DNA of 64,000 nt from Calcarisporiella thermophila CBS 279.70 (taxonomy: Eukaryota > Calcarisporiellomycota), in the NCBI RefSeq assembly GCF_041956535.1, contig NW_027192193.1, positions 1,045,192-1,109,191 of the forward strand, read 5' to 3'. The notes below the pieces were generated by a model. It was given only the letters and a program-made list of their open reading frames with translations. It did no database searches and was not told the DNA's origin. The stretch's first letter is position 1, and each line of letters opens with the position of its first letter. Shown here piece by piece: positions 22,739 through 34,417 of the stretch. The position numbers were made by a program, and so were the translations under genes.

Positions 22739-24028
22739 ATGCCATATTGCCCTCCAAATCAACCCACACTCCTCTTATCACACCACTCACATCATGCGCC
22801 TTCGCAGCCAAGGCTCTCTTCCTGGCCTCGCTTCCTCGTGGTCTCCTCCCCAGACGCGACAGGGATTGCCACCCAGAAGAAGGGCTTTTGGTCTGGAAAT
22901 GACTCTGCATACTTGCCTCTTTCCACGCGTGAGATGACGCATCCCAATTTGGGCGAGAATATAATGATTTCGCCCAAGCTGGAGCCCCATGAAGTGCGGA
23001 AGAAGAGCGGAGAAATTGTGCGCCCTGTACTAAAAAGATCCAAGAGCGAGCCCACTCCATTTTTAAAGAAGTCGGTGCATTTTGACGCACAGCTGGAGTA
23101 CGTCCGCTTTTTCAAAGAAATACGAGAGAATAAGATAAAAAATGGCGGAAAAAGCAACCATATTGGAAAGTTAGGGGATTTTGAAGGAGCGGTAGCCAAG
23201 GAGGAGGATGGCGAGGAGGAAGAAGAAGAGGACGAGGAGGACGAGGAAGGAGAGGGCGAGGGAGAGGAAGAAGAGGATGAAGAAGAGGGAGAAAATGAAG
23301 AAGGAGTTGAAAAAAAGGAGGACCTTAACCTCTCGCTTCCTAACTTTCCTCCCTATACCGCTTTGTCTACCTCCTCCCCGGTCCACATTGAATCCATCCA
23401 ACTCCGTGGCCATATTCTCCTCGGGCTTGTTCAGGTTCAGAATATGGCCTTCAGCAAGCAGGTTACTGTTCGCTACACACGCGACTATTGGGCAACGGTA
23501 AACGATATCGAAGCAGAATACTTTGATTCACAGACCTCTGGGCCTTGTGGGAGAACCGCCCTGGATCGCTTCAAATTCAAACTGCGTGTGAGTGCGGGGG
23601 ATGAGATGTTCCTGGCAATCCGATATTGTGTGATGGGGAAAGAATACTGGGCCAACAACGGAGGAATGAATTACCACGTCCGCGTCGAGTCCAAACCCGG
23701 TCATGAGAAAAAGAAAAAGCTGCGAAGAGGAGCGACGCAGCTGGATGGTGAGGAGCCCGCTGCCTTCAGCCCCGAGTACCTATTAAAGTCCAGCCTCTCG
23801 AAATATGATCTTGGCGCTTCTCTCAATGCGGCGCTTTTGCTCCATAAACCTGTCCGACGCTCTTCCCCCCTGCCGATTCCAAAAACTCCCATGGCTCTTA
23901 AGCCACACTCGCCTGTCGACTCGGAGGACTATCTGAATCTCGTGTCAAACTACTGTTTTTACCGGCCCTCGTCTCCACGGGTCGTGTATTCTAGTTCGCC
24001 TCCCACCTCTGTGTGTATCAATGGATGA
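22739..24028 (+). CDS. CBM21 protein phosphatase-1 glycogen-targeting regulatory subunit
   Basis: These subunits bring PP1 to glycogen and activate glycogen synthase (Gac1 and PPP1R3 family). Single exon, up to 429 residues. KKSVHF at ~110-115 fits the PP1-docking RVxF class, preceded by the phosphosite-like RSKSEPTPF. An acidic run (~150-195) follows. The CBM21 domain spans ~205-320: IESIQLRGHILLGLVQVQNM, FSKQVTVRYTRDYWATVNDI, FKFKL, FLAIRYCVMGKEYWANNGGM, NYHV; the W..N.G.NY ending is the family signature. The first ~70 residues are weakly supported; a later in-frame ATG (22934, MTHPNLGENI) could be the true start. Confidence 0.88.
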   Translation: MPYCPPNQPTLLLSHHSHHAPSQPRLSSWPRFLVVSSPDATGIATQKKGFWSGNDSAYLPLSTREMTHPNLGENIMISPKLEPHEVRKKSGEIVRPVLKRSKSEPTPFLKKSVHFDAQLEYVRFFKEIRENKIKNGGKSNHIGKLGDFEGAVAKEEDGEEEEEEDEEDEEGEGEGEEEEDEEEGENEEGVEKKEDLNLSLPNFPPYTALSTSSPVHIESIQLRGHILLGLVQVQNMAFSKQVTVRYTRDYWATVNDIEAEYFDSQTSGPCGRTALDRFKFKLRVSAGDEMFLAIRYCVMGKEYWANNGGMNYHVRVESKPGHEKKKKLRRGATQLDGEEPAAFSPEYLLKSSLSKYDLGASLNAALLLHKPVRRSSPLPIPKTPMALKPHSPVDSEDYLNLVSNYCFYRPSSPRVVYSSSPPTSVCING

Positions 24029-24969
24029 GGAGCGTAGTTTGCTTGCGAGGAGTTATAATGAATTGTATATACATATATATATAACATATTCTATCTTTGA
24101 TTTTTTTTTCCATTGCTATTCGATGGACTTATATTGCTTAACACGGATATGTGAATTGAAAATGCTATTTCTTGTATTCTCTTTGTAGTTTAAATAGTCT
24201 TATACTATTTGTCATATGGTCTATTGTGTGGATTATATTCTCTGTGGATTATCTTTTTCTCCTCTTCTCTTTTTTTACTTTTCTTTTTTCGTCACCCTGT
24301 TATTTCTTGATCAAAAGACACAAAATTGTTCTCACTTATTCTATTGTTTGTTTCTATTCGTCATTGGTTTGTCACCCTCGTTGCTTGTTTTTTATAATCC
24401 AAAATAAAAGCTACATTATTCCCACTGAATATTAAAGTTGCTTCCGGCAGGCTTGAGAGTTTATCCCGCCCTGTCATTTCTTCCACATGGGCCCAGCGCT
24501 GAATGGGTCGTACCCCCGGGGCGGTGTCGGGGAAGAAAGCATCCTGTGGATCGAAATAGTCACCAAAAGCGGTGCTCAACAGTGTACCCCATTAGGCTCG
24601 GATCTGGCTCAGCCTGATCCACAGGCAGTCGAGCACGATGCCAAAGAGCTTGTGAAAAATAAGAAATAAATAAAAAAAGCTTATTGCATACGTAATCTTG
24701 GTGCTCACCATCATGCCTCCATTCATGGCTCCACGATTTTTCGCATTTTCCCGCTCCTATGCAGATTGGTATGACGATTTCACCTTCTTTTCATTTAAGC
24801 ATATGCGCATGTTGTTTGTTAAAGTTAAAAAAGAGTTTTAGTTGAAAAGGGAGGCGGGGTTATACAAAATAATTTCCAGAACGATGAGAAGATAAGACAC
24901 ATTTGAAAGCATTAATGAGGAGAAATATGTATATATAGAAAAAAGTTGTACAAGGGAAAAACTGTTCAT
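24029..24969. other. intergenic region with an ambiguous minus-strand frame
   Basis: Convergent region between the CBM21 gene (plus) and CAF-1 (minus). On the minus strand, 24726-24361 carries a frame that reads like protein on both sides of one TAA (24608-24606): a short hydrophobic stretch (LFGIVLDCLWIRLSQIRA) and then FGDYFDPQDAFFPDTAPGVR. A GT-AG intron could join MNGGMM (24726-24709) to the first stretch. I do not recognise the product. Otherwise A/T-rich. Confidence 0.35.
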
Positions 24970-27900
24970 TCACGGCTCCTGAATCAAAAACTGTGCGATT
25001 TGGGGGGTATTGCTGGGTGCTTGTGTCTGAGGCAACGATGGCAGCTCAATGCCCTAAACATAAATAGGATTCCTCTTCGATTAGGGTGCCATTGGCAAAT
25101 CGATTATAAAAACGAAACCTACCACAGCATTGAGAACTTCATCCTTCACATACCAGCATGGTTTCTGGTGGGTTAATAAAAAAAGAGAATAACCCAGACA
25201 GATATAAATAATGAGCAAATAAAACATGCAACGCAAAACAACATTTACCGGCCCGTGACGCTTTTCTTTCACCGCCACCTCCTTCAGCTTTACTTCAAGC
25301 TGTGTTTTGGAGATGCTCTGGAAGAGTTGGCTACAGAGAGTAGGACTGTCAGTGATGTCTATAGAGGTGGTTCGAGATGAAATACATACTTTGTCTTGAT
25401 CTCATCCACCAATTTCGATATGGACAGCGGACTTCCATTGACCATCTAAGGAGAGCAAGGTGGAAAAAGCATTTGTAAAACGTACTATCGAAAATGGGCA
25501 AAATAAAAATAATCTTCACCTTGATGAATTGCGGAATCAGGTCGTCTGGCACCGATCTTTTCTGGGACGTTGCTGAAGCCGACGCATTGGGCTTCTTATC
25601 CTCCTCGGCGGTGGTGTCAATGGCCATTGAATCACCATATAGATTATCGGCGAAGGGATTGATAGGGAATGGAGTGTCTAGAGAGATAGAAGCCATTTAG
25701 TGCCGGAGAAAAGTGAAGAAAAGTGATCGGGACTATCTCTTTGAGCTAGCCTTACCGCAAAGCATTTCCAATCGATAGCTAGACAAACTAGGATGTTTGG
25801 TAGGCTCATCGAATTTCTCATTGAAAGTAGGCGAGACAATGGTGGGCACAAGCGATACAAGGGCTTTCGGCTTTTTTTCATTCTTCTCGGGCTTTTCAGC
25901 CTTGGCAGCGACGACGTCACCATCCTTTTCGATACCCTCATCTTCCGAGAGGTATCCTTCTGGGACAAGCCAATCGTCTTGCTAAGAATTTTTGGAAGAG
26001 GGTTAGATTCAAGCAGCTGGCAAGTTCACTGCGAAAGAGTACCTCTTCTTCGTCTTGCTGGCTCGTAGCCTCTTCATCCTCTTCGTCTTCACTCTTCAGC
26101 TCTTCGCCTTCTTCGTCTCGTTCCCACTCTGCCTCACTGTCATATTCGTAGTCAAGTTGATCTGGATCTTTGTTATGCGGTCTCCGTTGGGAGATGTGTT
26201 TACTACTCTTTGTCCAGGTACCTATGCGATAGTGGCCATGAATAACGAGCGGATAAAAGGGAGGAAGCAGATCAGATCATACCAAAATAAGGCGGACGAA
26301 CATCCTCATAAAACTGCAGGAGTTTCATCTTGTACAACTGCGTCACGCTCTCTGGCTCTTGGGAGGTGGAAACGGTGGGCGTTTCCAAATCATACACCAT
26401 CATGTCTGAATCAGACTCTTGGGGCCGCCGGTTTGGAACAGAGAGCCCCAGTACATCGCTGATTTTCTTGACGGGGACACCTCTTTTTCGGAGGACGCTA
26501 GGTGGTAGTCTCGATTTAAAATCTTGGAGATATTTAAGAGATTCTATCAAAAGGCCTCCAGTGGTTAATAAGAGGGAAGCTTGAAATCAAAATCCAAAAG
26601 CAGAGCAGACCTTCACAAACTTGTGGGATTTCGGTTAAATCCGGTTGTGAACTTGCCAAATTTTTATCCATTTCGGCGGCCACATCCCGATAGAACCTAT
26701 TGATCGGTGCAACAGACACATGTTGTTTCACGTGGAATGGTGGAAATTCCCTGTTGAAAGCATGCAACTGCGCGTCCTCCTGCTTGACAGTGATAGCCGG
26801 TTCCTCGGCAGACTTATCGCGTGGTTTTCGATGGAAAAACCCTGATAATCGTGTTTGAGCACGTTCTTTTTTCTCCTTTTCCTCGTCTTTACGACGCTTC
26901 TCCTCCAGCTTCGCTATGCGCTCTTTATTCTTGCGTTCCTTTTCTGCTGCCTTTTCCGCGGTAACTCGCTCCCTTTCTGCGGCCTTTTCGGCCGCGATCC
27001 GCTCCTTCTCAAGCTTTTCGCGTTCATTATTCGGAGAGACCGGAGTCGGCTCGATTTTTCGTTTTTTCCCGGCGGAAGTGGTGCGAGAGAGGAGCTCTTG
27101 CTTTTTATCGTCGGGCAAGCTCAAGTATATATTAGCCATTTCTTGTGTAGCTTGCTCTCGCTTTAGCCGCCTCTTTTTTACGATCTCTCTCAAATCTTTA
27201 GGAAGCATTGCATCAAGATCTTTCACTTCCCATCTCCATATACACAAATTCTAAATAATAAAGAGGTTGGAAGTTAGCCAGGGTGAACATGATGAGGCAA
27301 ATAAAACAGCCAATAAACCTCGGGAGTTAACGGATTTGAATTGTCATCGTGACCCAATATATTCTGCGGGAGTCCATAATTTCGCCTCTCTGCAATGCTT
27401 ACAACGGCTTCTCGGATGCTTTTCAAATCAACTGAAACTAAACAAAACGCGTGTATGTGTAAACTTGTTGGATTCTCTGATTTCAAGCAGTAAACGAACC
27501 TTCTTCCTCCGCATCATCATCTATATACATTGTAGGGCACAGAAGCTTTTTGATGCGTTGTGAAAGCTGTTCCAAGGTTTCGGCGCTATTTTCAAACTAT
27601 TAGCTAACATTTCTGGAATGAAATTATCACAGGCTCGATCACCTCTCCTGTGCGAGTTTAGCAATGGCCGGGAGGTGCTCGTCAGGAATTTGAGATATGA
27701 CCTTGTCTGAATGTGTTTCTGCATAGCTTCCTCTATACGAGTGGAATTTCGCCAGATCTAGTAGAAGTGGAATATTCAGTATTCAATAATTGATTATAGC
27801 AATTCGATGGCGATCATTGGTACCTGATATAGTCGAAGGATGTGTCTCAAAAGACATCTTCTTTTCGTCTATTACAAATTTCCCATTCTTGAGAGAAACC

Positions 27901-28313
27901 AGCTCCTTGAAACATACGCGGTGGAATTTTGTCAGCTGCACATATCCATATTCCAAAACAAAATAAGAACCTACTTTTGGGGCGGATGGAGTTTTAATTC
28001 TCTTGCTTTTCGGCGAAGAAACGTTTGCTTGCTCAGCTCCTAATGTGTTTCGGTTGGCTATAGAGTGAAGAAAGGATCATGATTACACCGAGTAATGAGT
28101 AAAGCTATTGAATACACGAAGCGGTTTCCGATATACCTTCCGCTTTCCTTTTGCGAGGTGATTGAAGTGGGGAGGATTCTAATATAATTTAAAATTGAGA
28201 ATGGAGATATTACACAAACACATCGGAAATGCAAAGTATATACCCGGATCAGACGTATTGGTCTGTTTTATTCGCGATGCTTTTGGTGTGAGCAGTCGCT
28301 CCATCGTGTCCAT
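24970..28313 (-). CDS. CHAF1A: chromatin assembly factor 1 large subunit (CAF-1 p150/Cac1)
   Basis: This subunit deposits H3-H4 behind the replication fork and recruits CAF-1 to PCNA. Sixteen exons join in phase: 28313-28244, 28178-28137, 28057-27975, 27935-27824, 27757-27643, 27585-27500, 27437-27319, 27250-26611, 26543-26283, 26221-26043, 25981-25756, 25677-25520, 25445-25390, 25330-25249, 25164-25123 and 25053-24970, giving 784 residues. Hallmarks in order: a long charged K/E/R helix (~245-330), the acidic H3-H4-binding segment DYEYDSEAEWERDEEGE (~530), DDWLVPEGYLSEDEG, and the C-terminal winged-helix region with KEKRHGP and KPCWYVKDEV. The C-terminal end QIAQFLI is only a weak PIP-box look-alike. 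All introns are short GT-AG. Confidence 0.92.
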
Positions 28314-28779
28314 AATTTAAATATCGCGATTAAAAAGAAAATTGGAAATCTTTTCTTTCGTGAAAATTAGGGGGAAAACGCGTTAGAAATGTGACTTGCA
28401 AATTTCATTTGACTTTATCCATCTTTTCCCCTCCTCAAGAAGCAGAGTTATGCATCAGCCTAAAGATCGACATTCACAGACAAAAGCATTCCATGAATGT
28501 TATTTTGCAAAACTAAAGAAGTCAAGAGCGTATGTTTACCCGCTGTGTATTTCAATTGTTCACTTCTGACCGTGGTGTGAATCGACGTTCGTGATTTTAT
28601 TAGGAACATATATGGAATTGCAAAATTGAAATCGAGACTCCCAACGTTCCTACCACGCCCCAAATCCTTCCCTTCTCATGTTTGTTCACGGCTGCCGTAT
28701 CTACCTCGAGAAACGGGTACTACAAACTTGATTGGCTCCTTCCATTCTTATTATATTTGATTTTAATGCATCAATGCAG
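28314..28779. other. shared upstream region of CAF-1 and kaptin
   Basis: Divergent promoter region. A minus-oriented copy of the AAGTCACATTT element lies at 28386-28397, about 73 bp from the CAF-1 start. The first kaptin coding exon should also lie here (about 28620-28725), because the first recognisable kaptin exon opens at an AG acceptor; two different frames remain open and I could not choose. Confidence 0.5.
28386..28397 (-). promoter_or_regulatory. AAGTCACATTTC promoter element
   Basis: Read on the minus strand this is aagtcacatttc, about 73 bp upstream of the CAF-1 start and in the gene's orientation. It matches the core of the 14-mer found upstream of NUP155 and LYAR-like. Function is inferred from repetition only. 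Confidence 0.4.
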
Positions 28780-30670
28780 CTGCCCTACTTGACGAGCCAA
28801 TGGAGCACGCTATACTGGCTTTCAACCAGGAGGTGCGATGTTTAGTGGCAGGAGAGGGCTACTGGAATTCTGCAATAGTACATTTAAAAAAAGGGGATGA
28901 TGGTTAGTTTTGCACATTCAGGTCCCGTACGGATCCATTATCTTAGCTCTTTGGTGAAATATAGTTGAATTTATATCTATCGATGCCTTCGAACGCACCA
29001 TAATACGCCCCGCACTGGATGATGGCACTGAAAGTTTTCAACAAAAGACCAATTTAATTCTCGCGATTACCACTGCCAAAGTAAGATAGAGGAAGTTTAT
29101 TAATTTTTAATCTGGTGATATTCCATTGCAAACATACCTTTCTAGCAAATTTTACAAGGGCATGCAGAAGGTGACTGCCATTACGAGTATGCACTAAGAA
29201 TATATGGCGCAACCTCGAAGCCAAATGCCTACTTTGAGGAAGCTTTATTTAATCTTGAAGGTACATCTTTATCGGCAGCGCACTTTTGCCTGTTTTCGTA
29301 TGCTTCAGCTATTTTTGAATGTGGATAGATTCGATGGCAGTCATCCCAATAAATTATACACCAATGCAGCTTGCACATGCAACAGTGCGACATTCTGGGA
29401 TGTCGCAGATTGCTTTATTACTCAGCGGGAGGGATGGCCGAGTCCATATGTTCCTCGAGGTTTGAGAATAGCATTCAGTAGTATTGTATAAGTCGTTTTG
29501 TAACCATTTGATTTGTTAGGATGAATCGACTAACCAGTTCAGAGAGCATGATATTGCGAATTACTTTCCTTTCCTGGCAAAATTTAAAGAAGTGCCCTCC
29601 AGGTAAATCATATTCTTCCTTATTTCTTGCCGCCTTCTAACATCGTAATCCAGCATTTTGTGCTTCGATATTTATGAAAAATACAACACCCAGATCATCA
29701 CCGCTGGTTGCCAAGATGGGTCAGTCCATCTTGCCGTATACACTCGCAGCAGCGAGAGGGATAATTTTTGCACAGAGACAGCGACACATACCATAAAAAC
29801 ATTTGGCCCAGTTTCCTCTTTGAATCTCTTCGACCCAGTAACGAAGCTCACTTCAGATGGTAAATCTTTTGTTATTCCCCTGACAAATTTGGTCCGGGCT
29901 GACATATATATTTGCGCTTTATATCCCGTGCAGCTTCTCAGGTTAACTTATTGGTAACATTTGCTATCGAAGAGGCACTAATATTTCAGTATGCATTTAA
30001 ATATTCATATCTCCGAGCGAACCGTTATTAATTTTTCTCCTCTCGAATGGTGTAGTGGCGTGACCATCAACGGTCTTTCCAAATCTGTCATGCTGCCCCA
30101 GTCAACTTATCATGACTCCATCCTCTGCTCGCACGTGCTGGATTTCGATTACGATGGTGAGAACGAGATCTTCCTTGGAACCTATGGTAGAGAGTTGCTA
30201 GCGTATAAGAGAGGTGGGTAGCCACTCCGCCGAGGAGATTGTAGCCAAATTTTAAGAACTGATGAATTCAATTATAAATTTAATCAAGCACGCGGGACCT
30301 CGCACAAGTATAGTCTGCTCTGGAAGCGTACGTTTGCCTACCCCATCTATGGTATCACGAGTCTTGATCTTAATCTAGACGGAGTGGATGAGGTGGTGGT
30401 TCAGACAATATTTGGCGTTCACATATTCCAGGTTTGTATCCTCGTTCTGAGCGAAAATAGAGTAAGTATTTTTATTAAACTCCGCATATCTTTTTTTTTC
30501 CACTTTAGCCCAATCTTGAAAATGCAAGGTCAAGATTGACCGATGTGCTGCGCTATTTAGAGGAGGTCGGCAAGACAAAACGGGAGCTTGAGCTGCGACA
30601 GGTGCAGGGTAAAATCGGTGAAGGAAAAAAAGAGGAGGAAGCGGTGGAGGAGGAAGCTAGCTCAGTATGA
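28780..30670 (+). CDS. KPTN: kaptin homologue (KICSTOR component), 5' exon unresolved
   Basis: In animals kaptin is part of KICSTOR, which holds GATOR1 on lysosomes to restrain mTORC1. Ten exons join in phase: 28780-28902, 28965-29080, 29146-29260, 29329-29459, 29520-29602, 29654-29859, 29934-29988, 30056-30213, 30289-30431 and 30509-30670, giving 429 residues plus a missing N-terminus. Matches to recalled kaptin features: EFISIDAFERT, YTPMQLAHATVRHSG, LLLSGRDGRVHMFLE, HDIANYFP, CQDGSVHLAV, LLVTFAIEEALIF, HDSILCSHVLDFDYDGENEI, LGTYGRELLAYKR, then LLWKRTFAYPIYGITSLDLN and FGVHIFQ, with a C-terminal helix LTDVLRYLEEV. The fold is a beta-propeller. The N-terminal blade must come from an upstream exon. 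Confidence 0.8.
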
Positions 30671-30859
30671 TATTCCTTTTCTCCCCATTTAAAACTCAAC
30701 TCGAAATCCATTTTCAAGAATAAAGGAAAATATCATTGCTTAAAAAAGAATATCGAATCCGCTCCACTTGGGTTTCGGGATAAGGAAAAAGAATGACAAA
30801 ACATAAAGGCAAACATGTGTGAGATTTTATACAAAAATATATCGCGAGATCAAGTGTTG

Positions 30860-33800
30860 CTATTCTACGAGTATCTCCAAGCAGCTCAGCACACTAGGAA
30901 CCCCAGATACAAAGAATTTTGCCTCCGATGACTTTGACCCTACGGTTACTGTGATCGCCTGATGAAGCTCGCCTCGCTCCTGTGCCTTGTTAAGAACATC
31001 GAACATATCCTCGTCAGAGCGATCATCGCCTATGCAAATTATGAAATCGGGTGGAGAGCCATGGGTACGTGTTATATCAGAGAGGATACGATTAACGGCG
31101 GAAGATTTGCTGACATCTCGCGGGAGAACCTACACAAAAGTTTTAGAATGGGAAAAGCACTACTGATGGTGATTGCATTTACCTCCACATTCTTGTTTCC
31201 AGAGAATGCATGGATGGGATAGACAGTCAAGGAATCGCTAATGTGGTTCAGACACTCGCTAGCCTGCCATGCTCCATAGGTAGGATGGTCCGCTTTACGA
31301 TAGTGCCATACGACAGATGCGTTCTTTTCCTCGATGAACGATCCAGGGGTCCGCTCAGTATAATACTCGAACACACGCAGGACCTCTTTTTTCCAGCCTA
31401 TGTCCATATCTGGGACAAGGCATTCCCACTTCTGGGCAACCGCACCAGGATGTTGCAAATACGCGCCATTCTCGGCGACCAAACCGATACTTGGGAGATC
31501 TGAAAATCTTTCTTCGAGTGATGCGGTTGTACGGCCAGAGAGGATCCAAACCTCATTACGTTTATCAGCAGTAAGGCTTTTGAGCAGATTAAACAGTCGA
31601 TGGGAAGCGTTTTCCATGGCGCTAGGGTCCTTTTCGTAGGGAACAATAGTTCCATCATAGTCGAGCAGGAAGAGGCGACGTTTCGCCTTTTGAAACTCCG
31701 CAATGAAGGATCGGGGATTTAGGTGTGGGATGTGAATTGAGCAGCGGCGTTGCATATCAGTATGGATTTTCTCACACTCGGATATAAAGGATTCTGTCCA
31801 GTATTGAGCTATCAGAGAGAATAAAAAATCACGCGTTGTTAATGGAAACAAAATAGGCCATAGGCACACAAAACCTACCTGTATTAGTAGTCACATTCTT
31901 GTACAGCTCTTTCCACCGTGCTTCGCGCTCTTCTGCATTGATCGTGAGCGCTTCTTCAATTGCCTCTGCAACGCTTCTATAATCCCATGGATTTACTCTG
32001 AAGCAAGCACCGAAACTTCCATAAGTTCCAGCAAACTAGGAATAAATAAACCACCAATTAACATCGATGCTTGAACCACTTCAAAGGCTAGCCTTGGGCG
32101 AATGAAGATACGTACCTCACTCAAGATCAGGGGGGCGTATTTCCCCTCCTGACACACCACGTACTCGTGCGATGTTAAATTCATCCCATCTCTAAGTGGA
32201 GTGATTAGGCAACAATCGGCAGCCGTGAGGAGTGCTAGATATTGACTGAAGCTGATGTCTATACAGGCATGAGAATAAGTAAGCAGAAATAACAGGATTA
32301 TTGTCATAAAATAGATTTACCTTGATGAAGATAAATAACAGGCTGATAGGCCAGATTAGAAAATCGGTGGTTTATCCTTGAAATTACGTCAGTCAGCTGT
32401 GCCTGTAGCTCATTCTGCTCAGATGTCGAAAGAGCAACCTGAATCAGTACAACTTTGCCCTGCCACTCAGGATATCGAATTAAGAACTGTTCGAATGCGA
32501 GTAGCTTCTGCCGTATGCCTTTGATGTAGTCAAGCTTATCGCGCGCAACGATCAAAGTTTTGCCTGCGTATTTTTCCTTAAGGACTTTTATCCAGTCGGC
32601 TACTTCAGGATTTCGGCGTTTCTCATTGAGAGAAACCAGGTCAATTCCGATAGGGAAGATGCCAACGCTTACAAAGTTATTCTCCATCTGGATTCCTTTG
32701 GGAGATGTCTCAAGAGAAAGTATGCGTGAGCAGGTTTGCAGAAAATGACGTGCGAAGCTATAGAGAAGCATGGTCGAGATAAGTGTTAAGTATGCTAGAT
32801 TTGCAATTCCATATAATACCTGTAGGTTTGGAATCCAATTAAATCAGATCCGAGGATTCCCTTTAAAAGCTCTTCTCGTACTAAAGCGGCATAAAGAGGT
32901 TAATAGACTCGAACGGCGGAAGATAAAAAAGTAAAAAAAGTAGGGTAGTATTTCATACCTGCCAGACAACGGAACAATTCCGAACTTGGGAATGGAACAT
33001 GGAGGAAAAACCCAATAATCGCATTGGGAAGCTTCTTGCGGAGCAATTCAGGCACAAGCATTAGGTGATAATCGTTGATCCATACTACAGGAGTAAGATT
33101 ATATGAGTGAATCTGATAAATTGGCAAGCCACATGTCATTGACATTGCAAAATGTACTCACTGATATCACCGGGTTGGTAATGTGCAACAATCGTGTCGG
33201 CAAAATGTTGATTCAATGTGACATAGTGGTTCCAGGCATGGTCATCCTCGAATACTTTGCTCTTTGGGTTATCTAGGACAACATAGTGGAATGTCGGCCA
33301 GAGTACCTAGCAAGGCAGAAATAGAGATTGTCATTCATAAAATATATAAACTTTAGAAATAAAAATCCTTACCTGCTTGCAATAAGCATTGTAGTGCCCG
33401 TCAAATTCTATGTCAGTTACTCCATCAATAACTGGTATACAGTCGTACTCCGCAAAGCGCATTTTTATATCGCCTTTCATTTTATCATTGAGTGCGTCGG
33501 TTGACATCCCAAGAGTCCCAACCCACACTTGTTTTGTCAAGTTTTGCTTGACAGAATTGATAGCATTCACCAGACCCCCATTTCCTTGGCGTGCGGGGAC
33601 TATTGACCACGGCGCGTCCGCAAAGATTTTTGAGCTATCTATCGAAGCTCGCCGTGCCTGGTGCACTATATTATCAATTATAACCTTGGTGGGCTCACCA
33701 GGATGCCGGTGTGAACGGAGAGTTGGCTGAACCAGGCGAGTTGTGGGCTGAGTCTCGTTCTGACCTGAGAAGAGCTGATCAGAGAGCTCCTCCAGCTTTT

Positions 33801-34050
33801 TATCGCGTGCTGAGACCGAGGTTCTGGATTTTAATGGGGATAAGGACTGTGGCTGTTGGTCTTGTTTTTCCTGTTGCTGCTGTGGATTCGCTTTTGAAGC
33901 CAATCCCTCGATAAGGTTGGGAATGGGGGCCGTGCAGAGTTCGTCAGCCTTTTTGAGCTTCGCGTCGCGATCCTTTTCGATATTGAAACTGACAGTATAT
34001 GGGAGGAATATCGAGGCAACAACGACGCGATGTATAGTAAGAGGTGCCAT
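30860..34050 (-). CDS. TPS2: trehalose-6-phosphate phosphatase with TPS-like domain (Tps2 type)
   Basis: Dephosphorylates trehalose-6-phosphate to trehalose in the cytosol. Nine exons join in phase: 34050-33373, 33306-33162, 33084-32959, 32880-32820, 32757-32321, 32258-32116, 32035-31879, 31808-31183 and 31129-30860, giving 880 residues, the usual Tps2 size. The N-terminal GT20 (TPS-like) domain contains [48 protein letters not shown] and [19 protein letters not shown]. The C-terminal HAD phosphatase has [13 protein letters not shown] (nucleophile Asp), [20 protein letters not shown] and [12 protein letters not shown]. The GT20 domain has KLDY where active synthases have RLDY, consistent with a mainly phosphatase enzyme. 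The tandem C-rich promoter seen elsewhere is absent. Confidence 0.92.
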
Positions 34051-34417
34051 TGTAGCTTTGTAGAGTGATGCGAGGGAGATAAAACAATTCGATTTTCGAT
34101 TTTCGAAGAAAGACAAAAAAGACCGAAAAAAATTTGCGAACGCCCTAGCTCGTGCGAACAATTAAACCTCAGCAGTCACGAATTACAGCAGCCCTAGGTT
34201 TATATGGAAAGAAAATGATAGAAACGCGAAAGAAGCTTTTATGATATACAGCTCGCTTCCACTTCGAGACCAGAATAATTATGGAAATTTAAACATATTA
34301 TTGAATGGTGGACAACGATACTAAGAGATACTATCACATACACTGAGAACCCATACAAGAGGCAGATATTAATTTAGCCAAAGTATACACAGAAATAAGT
34401 TAATATATTTTTGAATG
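34051..34417. other. intergenic region
   Basis: TPS2 promoter and 3' end of POL4, both on the minus strand. A/T-rich. The site gcagtcacgaatta at 34172-34185 resembles the gtcac element of other promoters here but is in the opposite orientation. No gene seen. Confidence 0.45.

Noticed and set aside
23171-23413. Minus-strand Leu/Phe-rich ORF resembling a membrane protein
   Set aside because: It is the complement of the Glu-rich run in the CBM21 gene.
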